DNA from: Labilithrix sp.
Lineage (GTDB): Bacteria; Myxococcota_A; Polyangia; Polyangiales; Polyangiaceae
NCBI GenBank assembly: GCA_019637155.1
Contig: JAHBWE010000011.1
Coordinates: 246,001-310,000, forward strand
Reading direction: 5' to 3'
Length of the DNA stretch: 64,000 bases
Positions 52,721 to 60,346 of this stretch are shown one piece after another (the stretch's first letter is position 1; each line of letters begins with the position of its first letter). Position numbers and translations under genes: made by a program. The notes below the pieces were generated by a model. That model did no database searches. It was given only the letters and a program-made list of their open reading frames with translations, and was not told the DNA's origin.

Positions 52721-54754
52721 ATGCCTTCGTCTCGTCTCGCCGCTGCTTTCGTTCTCGCCGGCGTCCTCGCGGCCGCGTGCGGGAGCTCCGATGCCACGAA
52801 CCGCGACTACGGCGAACCGCCGGATCCGTCGAAGTTCAACCCGGGGAGCGGGAGCGGCGACGATCCGTACGGCTACGGCGGCCAGCAGACCGGCGCGAGC
52901 ATCGTCGTGTGCCCCGAGGAGCTGAAGCGCTGCCCGCACACGATCACGTATCCGTTCAATGGTGAGACGAGCGTGGAGCTCCGCGGCGACTTCGGCGGCC
53001 CCGAGACCTGGGAGGTCGGCAAGCCGATGACGCGGACGGGCAACCTCTGGAGCGTCGACATCCAGGTCCCGCTCGCGACGCCGATTCAGTACAAGTTCAT
53101 CGTCGACGGGGTCTGGAAGACCGATCCGAACCAGCCGATCGTGACCGACGCGCAGAGCAACTCGAACAACACGTTCGAGGGGAAGACCTGCGAGGAGCCC
53201 GCCTGCGAAGAAGAAGGGGAGCTCCCGCCCGGCGTCTACGACTGGCGCGACGCGGTCATCTACTTCGTGTTCGTCGACCGCTTCTTGAACGGCGACAGCG
53301 CGAACAGCTGCACCATCCCCGGCGTCGATCCGATCGCGAACTACCTCGGCGGCGACTGGAAGGGCGTCACCGAGCGCATCAAGGACGGGTACTTCAAGAG
53401 CATCGGCGCCAACACGCTGTGGGTCACGGTGCCGTTCGACAACCCGAACAAATCGGGCAAGGGCGTCGGCGGCGACACGCGGAACTACTCCGGCTACCAC
53501 GGCTACTGGCCGCTCCTCGGCGCGAGCGCGACGCAGCTCTCGACCGAGGGGTGCTTCGGCACGTTCCAGGACCTCAAGACGCTCGTCTCGACCGCGCACC
53601 AGAACGGGATCAAGGTCCTCTTCGACTACGCGATGGTGCACGTCCACTCGGACTCGCCGGTGTACCAGCAGCACAACGACTGGTTCTGGCCGAACAGCAA
53701 CGGCTCCGGCGGCGACTGCGTCTGCGGGCAGGGCTGCTCGTGGGACGCGCAGGCGGAGCGGTGCTGGTTCACCGACTACCTCCCGCACTGGAACTACACG
53801 AACGCGGCGGCGCGCGATTGGGCGGTCGAGAACGCGGTCGAGTGGGTGAAGCAGACCGGCGTCGACGGCTTCCGCGCCGACGCGATCAAGCACGTCGACA
53901 TCTCGTGGCTCACGTCGCTGCGCGCGAAGCTGAAGACCGACGTCATCGCGCAGCAGGATCCGCAGCAGCGCTTCTACATGGTCGGCGAGACCTACGACTT
54001 CGGGAACCGCGAGCTGCTCAAGAAGTACATCGATCCCACGACGAAGCTCGACGGTCAGTTCGACTTCCCGCTCCGGAAGCTCATCGTCGAGGCGACGCTC
54101 ATGCGCACGACGCCGATGAGCGAGCTCTCGCGGTTCATGGACACGAACGACCTCTATTACGGGTCGCGCGCGATCATGAGCACGTTCATCGGAAACCACG
54201 ACCTGCCGCGCATCATCCACCTCGCCGCGAACAACCGGCCGTGGGGCAACGACCAGGGCGCCGACGGCAAGAACCTCGCGTGGTCGAACCAGCCCGGCCC
54301 GGTGAGCGAGCTCGCGGCGTACGAGCGCGTCGCGAACGGCTTCGCGGTGATCTTCACGAACCGCGGCGCCCCGCTCATCTACTACGGCGACGAGATCGGC
54401 CTCCCCGGCGCGGGCGATCCCGACAACCGCCGCGTGATGCAGTGGTCGGGCTACACGCAGGCGCAGACGTACCTGCGCGATCGCCTGAAGCGCCTCGGCG
54501 AGATCCGCGCGCGCCACCCGGCCCTCCGCCGCGGCCGCCGCTCGACCATCAACGCCGACTCCGACGCGTGGGTCTTCAAGCAGGAGCTGCCGGGCCAGGA
54601 CGTCGTGTACGTCGCGATCAACCGCAGCGACTCCTCGAAGGTCGTGAACGGCCTCCCCAACGGCGCGCTGAACGAGGAGATCGAGTCCTCGAACGCCAAC
54701 GGCCCCACCGTCACGGTCCCGCCGCGCCAGGTCCGCATCTTCAGCCCGAAGTAG
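52721..54754 (+). CDS. GH13 alpha-amylase-family lipoprotein, second copy
   Basis: A 677-residue protein with signal peptide ending LAAACGSS. I start at the ATG at 52721 (GAGG 6 nt upstream); one at 52694 lacks a ribosome site. VELRGDFGGPETWEVG and FIVDGVWKTDPNQP form a starch-binding-like domain. Catalytic residues are GFRADAIKHVD (nucleophile Asp), MVGETYDFGN (Glu) and FIGNHDLPRI (Asp). The Cys-rich insert GGDCVCGQGCSWD and its counterpart in the upstream protein suggest shared ancestry. The two enzymes probably cooperate in extracellular starch or glycogen breakdown. Confidence 0.88.
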   Translation: MPSSRLAAAFVLAGVLAAACGSSDATNRDYGEPPDPSKFNPGSGSGDDPYGYGGQQTGASIVVCPEELKRCPHTITYPFNGETSVELRGDFGGPETWEVGKPMTRTGNLWSVDIQVPLATPIQYKFIVDGVWKTDPNQPIVTDAQSNSNNTFEGKTCEEPACEEEGELPPGVYDWRDAVIYFVFVDRFLNGDSANSCTIPGVDPIANYLGGDWKGVTERIKDGYFKSIGANTLWVTVPFDNPNKSGKGVGGDTRNYSGYHGYWPLLGASATQLSTEGCFGTFQDLKTLVSTAHQNGIKVLFDYAMVHVHSDSPVYQQHNDWFWPNSNGSGGDCVCGQGCSWDAQAERCWFTDYLPHWNYTNAAARDWAVENAVEWVKQTGVDGFRADAIKHVDISWLTSLRAKLKTDVIAQQDPQQRFYMVGETYDFGNRELLKKYIDPTTKLDGQFDFPLRKLIVEATLMRTTPMSELSRFMDTNDLYYGSRAIMSTFIGNHDLPRIIHLAANNRPWGNDQGADGKNLAWSNQPGPVSELAAYERVANGFAVIFTNRGAPLIYYGDEIGLPGAGDPDNRRVMQWSGYTQAQTYLRDRLKRLGEIRARHPALRRGRRSTINADSDAWVFKQELPGQDVVYVAINRSDSSKVVNGLPNGALNEEIESSNANGPTVTVPPRQVRIFSPK

Positions 54755-54816
54755 GGCCCGGGCTACGGCGGCGCGAAGCGGGCTGGCCGTGACATTTTCA
54801 TGTACGCTCGGTCGGG

Positions 54817-55257
54817 ATGATGATGCGTGCTGTTCTTTGTTTTGCTGCGGCTGCGGTCGTCGCGTGTGGAGGCAAGGAGTCGAAGACGCCGGACGACGTG
54901 TCGACGGATCCGCCCGAGGCCTCGCCGGTCGCGCCGCCCGCGCCCGCGTCTTCGCCTTCGCCCGAGGCGACGCCCGCCGTGCCGAAGAAGCGGAAGGCGT
55001 ACGAGATCGTGAACCTCTGCCCGAACGTGGTGACGCTCCTCTTCGACAAGGGCGGCAGCGAGGACCCGAAGGCGGCGACGGTGGGGAGCCGCACCTTGGC
55101 GGGGAACGGCCGCATCGACGACCCGCCACGCGACAACGACGGCAACCAGGTCATCTGGCTGATGGTGCGGGACGCTCCGCTCGTCCGCGTCCGCGTCTCC
55201 CGCGGCACGACGCGCGTCGAGGTCGGCACGAGCTGCGATACGCTCGAAATGCATTGA
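54817..55257 (+). CDS. Lipoprotein of unknown function
   Basis: A 146-residue protein with signal sequence ending AAVVAC. A Pro/Ala-rich, probably disordered segment (residues about 25-55) is followed by a compact domain with YEIVNLCPNVVTLLFDKGG and VRVSRGTTRVEVGTSCD. The two Cys could form a disulphide. It resembles nothing I can name. Three ATG codons in a row leave the exact start open. It follows the second GH13 gene by about 60 nt and could belong to its transcript. Confidence 0.65.
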   Translation: MMMRAVLCFAAAAVVACGGKESKTPDDVSTDPPEASPVAPPAPASSPSPEATPAVPKKRKAYEIVNLCPNVVTLLFDKGGSEDPKAATVGSRTLAGNGRIDDPPRDNDGNQVIWLMVRDAPLVRVRVSRGTTRVEVGTSCDTLEMH

Positions 55258-55405
55258 GAATCCGCCGAACTGGGACGGAACGGCGATTCAGGAACGAATC
55301 TTTCCGGCGCCGTCAAGAAAAAATTGCGTGCGTCCCGCTTGCGTCCTTAGCGCGTTGCGCTATCCCCACCATCCGCCCTGCAGCGGTGACAGAAGGGCGC
55401 AGGGA

Positions 55406-55421
55406 GGACACGTAAGTGTCC
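55406..55421. promoter_or_regulatory. Perfect 6-4-6 palindrome
   Basis: GGACAC, GTAA, GTGTCC is an uninterrupted inverted repeat in the region upstream of the gene at 55448, a plausible operator for a dimeric regulator or an mRNA hairpin. It lies 26 nt before the start codon. No similar copy was seen nearby. Confidence 0.35.
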
Positions 55422-55447
55422 GTAATGACGCGTGTTGAGGAGGAGCA

Positions 55448-55819
55448 TTGGGTCCTACTGTAAACTCGACGGCTGGCGAGAAACGGGTACACTCTCGATC
55501 TCTCGTGCCTTCTTCTTCGCGCAAAGCTTCTTCCGAGCTGACGATCGAAGCCATCTACGCATCTCGGACCACGCGCACCTTCGGTGGCTGTCCGGATGCG
55601 GAGCACATCCCCAACGAGGGAGAGCGCGCGCGCCTCATCGGCGACATCACGCGCCTGATCCGCGAGCCGCAGATGCCGGAGACCACGCGGACCGCGGGCC
55701 TCACCCTGATCGGCTGGCTCGCGCGCCGCATGCCCGGTGAGGCAGCGCACGCCATCGGCGTCGACGAAGCGCGCCAGTCCGAGCGCCGCGTCCGCGCCGC
55801 CCAGCAGCGGAAGCGCTGA
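55448..55819 (+). CDS. Unrecognised small protein
   Basis: A 123-residue protein starting TTG, with AGGAGG 4 nt upstream, which is a strong signal for this start. The chain starts with a Ser/Arg-rich, probably disordered segment and continues with helices (GERARLIGDITRLIREPQMPE) that look like a small helical domain. There is no signal peptide or known motif. Its stop codon ends 1 nt before RepC copy 1. Confidence 0.55.
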   Translation: MGPTVNSTAGEKRVHSRSLVPSSSRKASSELTIEAIYASRTTRTFGGCPDAEHIPNEGERARLIGDITRLIREPQMPETTRTAGLTLIGWLARRMPGEAAHAIGVDEARQSERRVRAAQQRKR

Positions 55820-55820
55820 G

Positions 55821-55925
55821 TATTCAACGCAGGGGCTGCGCCCCTGCACCCCGCTCGCGCGACATGCATAAAACGCGAAGACGCGTTTTTTGCCGCGCGC
55901 TCGCTTCAAACGCAGGGGCTTCGGC
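55821..55925. repeat. RepC copy 1 (two-hairpin element)
   Basis: It begins TATTCAACGCAGGGGC and contains GCAGGGGC/GCCCCTGC as a first hairpin and AAAACGCG/CGCGTTTT as a second. The first 38 bp are identical to the reverse complement of 62052-62089. The ATG at 55864 lies just before the second hairpin, so the following gene takes its apparent start codon from the repeat. Confidence 0.8.
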
Positions 55926-57159
55926 GTTCGTTCGAGCCGTACCTCTCGGCGCGCTGATCGCCGTCCTCGTCGCCGCCGTCGCGACGCGGACCAAGAAGCC
56001 GCCCGCGCCCCTCACGCCCGCGCGCATGACGATGGATCCCGTCGTCGTCGAAGCGGGCTCCGCGCTCCTCCGCGGTGAGCTCGCCGACGCGGCCGTCGCC
56101 GACGGCGCCGCGCGCATGCAGCACGGCGACGCGCGCCGCACGCATCGCGCGCGCGGGCGCGGGCCGAAGACCGTCCGCGTCGGGTGGACGGCGAAGGTCG
56201 ACGCGCCGGTCGCGGCGCAGGTCACCGTCTCCGAGGACGAGGCCACGCTCTACGTCGCGACGCTCGGCGGCGACCTGATCGCGCTCGCGCGGGCCGACGG
56301 CGCGCGGCGCTGGACGGTGAAGCTCGGCGATCGCGCGTACGGCGCGCCGTTCGTGCACGACGACGGCACCGTCTGGGTGGGCAGCGACGCGAAGAAGATG
56401 TTCGCGATCTCGGCGAAGGGCGAGGTGCTCCATCGCGTCGACGTCGACGGCGAGGCCGACACCGCCGCGCTCGCGACGCCGGACGGGAACGTCGTGTTCG
56501 CGGCGGGCAACCAGGTGCTCGCGGTGCGCCGCGGCGGCGACGTCGCGTGGCGCTTCGCGGCGAAGAGCAAGGTGTTCACCGCGCCGGCGCTGAGCGGGAC
56601 GCGCATCGTCTTCGGCTCGCAGGACGACGCGGTCTACGCGGTCGACGCGGCGAGCGGCGTCCTCGCCTGGCGCGCGCCGCTCGGCGCCGACGTCGACGGC
56701 GCGCCGGTGGTCGGCGACGACGGATCGGTCTGGGTCGGGACCGATCGCAACGAGGTCGTGATGCTCGCGCCCGACGGCGGGACGGTCTGGGCGGCGGACG
56801 CGGGCGGGTACGTCCGCGGCGGGCTCGCGCTCGCGCGGAACGGCGACGTCCTCGCCGGGACCTACGGGCCGGCGCCGCGCGTCCTCCGGATCGGGCCCGA
56901 CGGGGGCATCCGCGGGTGGTTCCCGGTGCAGGGGACCGGCGCGCGGGAGTTCGGGATCCACGGCGCTCCGCTCGAGGACGACGACGGCGCGCTCTACTTC
57001 GGGGCCCAGGACGACGCGGCCTACGCGATCGATCCGGACGGCTCCGTCCGCTGGCGGTTCCCGACCGGGGCGGACGTCGACGCGCCGCTCACCCTGCTCA
57101 CGGATGGGTCGCTCGTCGTGCCCTCGGAGGACGGTTCCGTGACTTTGCTTTTGCCGTGA
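55864..57159 (+). CDS. PQQ-type beta-propeller protein (BamB-like)
   Basis: A 431-residue protein. A hydrophobic segment at about residues 22-42 (AFVRAVPLGALIAVLVAAVAT) anchors it. The domain consists of repeated blades of the PQQ enzyme type (GGDLIALARADGARRW, DDAVYAVDAASGVLAWRAPLG and similar), with DDGTVWVGS and DGSVWVGTD turns, as in BamB and quinoprotein propellers. No quinone-ligand motif was recognised, so an assembly or scaffold role is more likely. The first 20 residues are RepC-encoded, and no other upstream ATG is available; GTG codons further in are possible starts. Confidence 0.72.
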   Translation: MHKTRRRVFCRALASNAGASAFVRAVPLGALIAVLVAAVATRTKKPPAPLTPARMTMDPVVVEAGSALLRGELADAAVADGAARMQHGDARRTHRARGRGPKTVRVGWTAKVDAPVAAQVTVSEDEATLYVATLGGDLIALARADGARRWTVKLGDRAYGAPFVHDDGTVWVGSDAKKMFAISAKGEVLHRVDVDGEADTAALATPDGNVVFAAGNQVLAVRRGGDVAWRFAAKSKVFTAPALSGTRIVFGSQDDAVYAVDAASGVLAWRAPLGADVDGAPVVGDDGSVWVGTDRNEVVMLAPDGGTVWAADAGGYVRGGLALARNGDVLAGTYGPAPRVLRIGPDGGIRGWFPVQGTGAREFGIHGAPLEDDDGALYFGAQDDAAYAIDPDGSVRWRFPTGADVDAPLTLLTDGSLVVPSEDGSVTLLLP

Positions 57160-57209
57160 TCTACCGTGGCGAGGCCGAATGGGCGCGCTCCCGCGCTCTC
57201 TCACCCTCG

Positions 57210-58895
57210 ATGGCCGAGATTCCGCAACCGAAACCGACCGACGCCGAGGACGTGGCCTGGGGCCTCCAGACCGCGGACACGCTCTGGCGGCGAGGGGAGA
57301 GGATCGACGCCCTCGTCTGGCTGCGCCGCGCCGCGCAGGCCGCCGGCGACGCGAACGACGACGACCGCGCGCTCGAGCTCGCTCGCTACGCCGCCGAGCT
57401 GACCGAGTTCATGAACAACGAGGAGGCGCCCGAGCTCCACGAGGACGACCTCCTCGAGGAGGACGAGCTCCCGACCGACATCGAGGTCGACGAGGACGAG
57501 CCGCTGCGGCCTCCGCCGCGCGAAGCGTCCGCGCCGGCGATCGAGGCCGGCACCGCCGAGGTCGACGCCGGCGAGCTCGGAGGCCAGGAGCCGTACGAGG
57601 AGCAGGACCAGGACGCAGCGCGCGAGCGCATGCCGTCGGTCGTCGACGCCGCGACCGCGCACGCGGGCATGTTCGATCCGTGGGCCGAGATGTCCGCGCA
57701 GCTCCCGGTCCCGGGGCCTGCGCCCGCGTCCGTCCCGCCGCCGCCGCAGGACGAAGAGGTCGTCACGAGCGTGCGGCCGAACGCGCTCATGAAGCCGCGC
57801 TCCGACGCGCCCGCGCCGCGCGTGCCGATCTCGTCGCCGCCGCCGCCGCTCGCGCCGCCGCAGCGCGCCTCGCGCCCGAGCTTCAGCGGGCTCGCCGCCG
57901 CTCCGGTCGCGCCGCCGCCGCCGCCGGTCCGTCCGCCAGCCCCGAAGCCGCCGCCGCCGCTCCCGCCGCGCGCGGCAAAGCCACCGTCCCGAAGCCCACG
58001 CTCCCGAAGCCCTCCGCCGAAGGTGCCCGTCGCGCGCGCGGTCGAGCCGCCGCCCGAGCCCGAGCCCGAGGTCGCGCCGCCGCCTCCCGAGCCGCCGCCG
58101 CCCCCGGAGCCCGAGCCGCCGCCGCCCGAGGTCGCGATGCCGTCGATTCCGCCGGCGACGGGGCTCGACCTCGAGTCGGTCGAGGCGTTCTCGGATCTGC
58201 CGGACGACGCGCGCGCCGCGTTCGCCGCCGCCGCGACGCTGCACGACCTGAACGAGGGCGAGGAGATCGCGACGTTCGCGCTCGCCTACATCGTGAAGGG
58301 ATCGTTCGAGGTCGCGGCGACGATGGTCGACGCCCCCGCGGGCCGGCTCGAGGAAGGCGCGGTGCTCCGCGCGCGCGGCACGACCGACGAGGGCGTCCCG
58401 ATGCGCCTCATCGCGACGAAGGGCTCCGGCACCGTCGCGACGTGGTCCGACGCAGCGGTGGAGGACGCGTTCCGGACGATCCCGTGGGTCGAGGACGACC
58501 TGCGCGCCGCGGCGGACAAGGTGCAGACGCTGGTCGGCATCACGATCGGTCCGCTCGGCGAGCGCCTCGACATGTCGATCCGCGAGCAGGTCATCTCGAA
58601 GCTGAAGATGCGTCCGCTCCTCCCCGCCGAGATCGTCGTCAACGCCGGCGAGACGGTCCCGGGGCTGCTCCTCATCGGGATCGGCGAGCTCGAGCTGATG
58701 AAGGGCGACGAGGTCGCGGGCGTGGTCGGCTCCGGCGAGTTCCTGTTCCCGAGCGAGGTGCTCGGCATGGGCAACGCGCCGTTCACCGCGCGCGCAGGGA
58801 AGGGCGGCGCGCTCGTGATGTTCGGCGATCGCGGCGTCGCGCAGGAGCTCCTCGTGACGTGCCCGCCGCTACTCGAAGTCTTCGCCGGGATGTGA
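57210..58895 (+). CDS. Cyclic-nucleotide-binding-like protein with long Pro-rich linker
   Basis: A 561-residue protein. The N-terminus (about 1-70) is helical with a TPR-like pattern, followed by about 25 acidic residues. Residues about 180-310 are almost only Pro, Ala, Arg and Glu, which will be disordered. The C-terminal domain (about 320-561) has two beta-roll-like parts: LNEGEEIATFALAYIVKGSFEV, and VVNAGETVPGLLLIGIGELELMKG with VVGSGEFLFPSEV, the hallmark of the cAMP-binding (CAP-ED) fold. It probably binds a nucleotide or acts as a structural module. Its last 27 nt overlap the convergent gene. Confidence 0.75.
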   Translation: MAEIPQPKPTDAEDVAWGLQTADTLWRRGERIDALVWLRRAAQAAGDANDDDRALELARYAAELTEFMNNEEAPELHEDDLLEEDELPTDIEVDEDEPLRPPPREASAPAIEAGTAEVDAGELGGQEPYEEQDQDAARERMPSVVDAATAHAGMFDPWAEMSAQLPVPGPAPASVPPPPQDEEVVTSVRPNALMKPRSDAPAPRVPISSPPPPLAPPQRASRPSFSGLAAAPVAPPPPPVRPPAPKPPPPLPPRAAKPPSRSPRSRSPPPKVPVARAVEPPPEPEPEVAPPPPEPPPPPEPEPPPPEVAMPSIPPATGLDLESVEAFSDLPDDARAAFAAAATLHDLNEGEEIATFALAYIVKGSFEVAATMVDAPAGRLEEGAVLRARGTTDEGVPMRLIATKGSGTVATWSDAAVEDAFRTIPWVEDDLRAAADKVQTLVGITIGPLGERLDMSIREQVISKLKMRPLLPAEIVVNAGETVPGLLLIGIGELELMKGDEVAGVVGSGEFLFPSEVLGMGNAPFTARAGKGGALVMFGDRGVAQELLVTCPPLLEVFAGM

Positions 58896-59567
58896 CGTCA
58901 GGCGCGCCGTCTTCTTCTCGTTCTGGGCCCCGCCTTCGAGGTCCCAGCGCAGCTCCTCGTTGCCCTCCGCGCCCGCGAAGCGGAGGCCGAACCACTTCGC
59001 CTGGTCGTTGATCGTCGACCGGCCGTCCGGCGTCGTGGTGGGGAACTTGATCCGGAAGATGTGACGCCACACCGTGGAATACGGGAAATAGCGGATTTCC
59101 AGCGGGCCGGGGCGGAGCACGAGCTCGATCGAGGTCGGCGCGGTCTCGTTCCCTTCGTCGTCGATCAACCGGACGATCCACGCGCTCTGCGGCTTCGTGA
59201 GATCGGCCCAGCGCACCTTCGTGCCGTAGAGCGCGACGTAGAAGCGATGCGAGTCGCGCGTCTCGGCGAGCGTCTTCTCGAGCAGCGTGCGGCGCTGCTC
59301 GACGGTGAGGCGGTAGTCGTTCGAGTACTTCACGACGTACGCCCACCGGAAGTCCCACGACTCGAACGTCGCGGTGACGGTGAGCAGGTCGTCGAGCTCG
59401 CTCACCGCGAAGAGGCTCTTCGTGCGCGTCCAGCGATCGAGCACCTGCGCGTAGTCGCTGTCGGTGTACTCGCGGGTGCCCTTCCCGAGCGACACCTTGG
59501 GGTCAGAGCACGCGAGGCTCGCCGTCCCCAAGACGATGCAGAAGGCCACGAGAGATCGCGCGAGCAC
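58869..59567 (-). CDS. Lipoprotein of unknown function
   Basis: A 232-residue protein. Signal LARSLVAFCIVLGTASLAC ends in a lipobox. The mature part begins with a polar helix and continues with beta strands and an acidic C-terminal segment (RWDLEGGAQNEKKTARLTSHPGEDFE). The start is a GTG because no ATG is available near the signal. No domain was recognised. Its 3' end overlaps the preceding gene by 27 nt in convergent orientation. Confidence 0.65.
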   Translation of the reverse strand: MLARSLVAFCIVLGTASLACSDPKVSLGKGTREYTDSDYAQVLDRWTRTKSLFAVSELDDLLTVTATFESWDFRWAYVVKYSNDYRLTVEQRRTLLEKTLAETRDSHRFYVALYGTKVRWADLTKPQSAWIVRLIDDEGNETAPTSIELVLRPGPLEIRYFPYSTVWRHIFRIKFPTTTPDGRSTINDQAKWFGLRFAGAEGNEELRWDLEGGAQNEKKTARLTSHPGEDFE

Positions 59568-59798
59568 GACACCACCATCGCCGAATCGTCCGCGCGAGGG
59601 AAGGTGGGAAAAGCTCTGGTGCACCGACGCGGGAGCACGTTCACGCCGTCCTGTAATGCAGAGCGCCGCAACGACGTTGGCAGCGTGTGGGCGCCGCGCA
59701 TCGGAAACTTTCCACGACGATGCACGTCCAACCGGAGTTGCTCGCGCGTGGCACATGCTTCGCAGAGCTGTCCCCATCCTCTGCCGTACAGGTGCGCT

Positions 59799-60284
59799 TT
59801 GATCGACAAGCTCGACTTTCTGGTTCGCTTCTGGGAGCTCTCGGCACGCAACGCGTCGCTCGGCGAACCACTCGAGAGCCGTGAGCAAATCGAGCTGTTG
59901 TCGCTCATGCAGCTCGTGACGGGCGACCTCGATGTCCCAGCGATCGGGCCGTACGAGCGACCGCGGAGCGCGCTGCCGGCGCAGATGATCGGCGATGGGG
60001 CGATCCTGCCGGTGGAGGTGCGTAGCGTCGGTGCCGGTGCGGTGGTCGTGAGCTGCGCATCGACGGTGCCGAGCGGAGCGAACGTGATCCTGCGCGCGGC
60101 CGACGCGATCACCGGCGTCGAGTACGCGCTGCCGTGCAAGGTGCTCTGGGTCTACCGCGGCGCGCCGACGATCCTCGCGCTCTCCGTCGACGGCATCCCG
60201 ACGCGTCGCGTCTTCGCCGGCGTACCCGAGCCTCGCATCGCGATGCCGCTCACGCTCGGCAAGCACGCGCGGCTCGTCGGCTAA
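59799..60284 (+). CDS. Possible PilZ-like protein
   Basis: A 161-residue protein starting TTG. The first 55 residues are helical. From about 60 it is a beta-barrel-like domain (ILPVEVRSVGAGAVVVSCAS, GANVILRAADAITGVEYALPCKVLWVY) that fits the PilZ c-di-GMP-binding fold, but the usual RxxxR and (D/N)xSxxG motifs are not clear, so binding is unproven. The start is uncertain because the TTG lacks a strong ribosome site. It may be a degenerate PilZ protein linked to surface behaviour. Confidence 0.55.
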   Translation: MIDKLDFLVRFWELSARNASLGEPLESREQIELLSLMQLVTGDLDVPAIGPYERPRSALPAQMIGDGAILPVEVRSVGAGAVVVSCASTVPSGANVILRAADAITGVEYALPCKVLWVYRGAPTILALSVDGIPTRRVFAGVPEPRIAMPLTLGKHARLVG

Positions 60285-60303
60285 GGGCCGGCGCCCCACA
60301 TTT

Positions 60304-60320
60304 CTGTGTACCCCACACAG
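60304..60320. promoter_or_regulatory. Perfect 6-5-6 palindrome upstream of pepA
   Basis: CTGTGT and ACACAG frame a 5-nt centre. It lies 12 nt upstream of a candidate -10 element, where a repressor would block transcription of pepA, so it may be an operator. Confidence 0.35.
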
Positions 60321-60332
60321 GTCGCATCGGCG

Positions 60333-60338
60333 TATAAC
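60333..60338 (+). promoter_or_regulatory. Candidate -10 element TATAAC before pepA
   Basis: TATAAC is a close match to the consensus and ends 8 nt before the ATG at 60347. No ribosome site is present between them. A leaderless transcript is therefore plausible. Confidence 0.45.
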
Positions 60339-60346
60339 CGCACGCG

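Noticed and set aside
49970..55129. A very long open frame on the minus strand opposite the GH13 genes
   Set aside because: It lies fully antisense to two genes with intact catalytic motifs and has an Arg/Ala/Val/Asp/Glu composition typical of antisense frames in GC-rich DNA.
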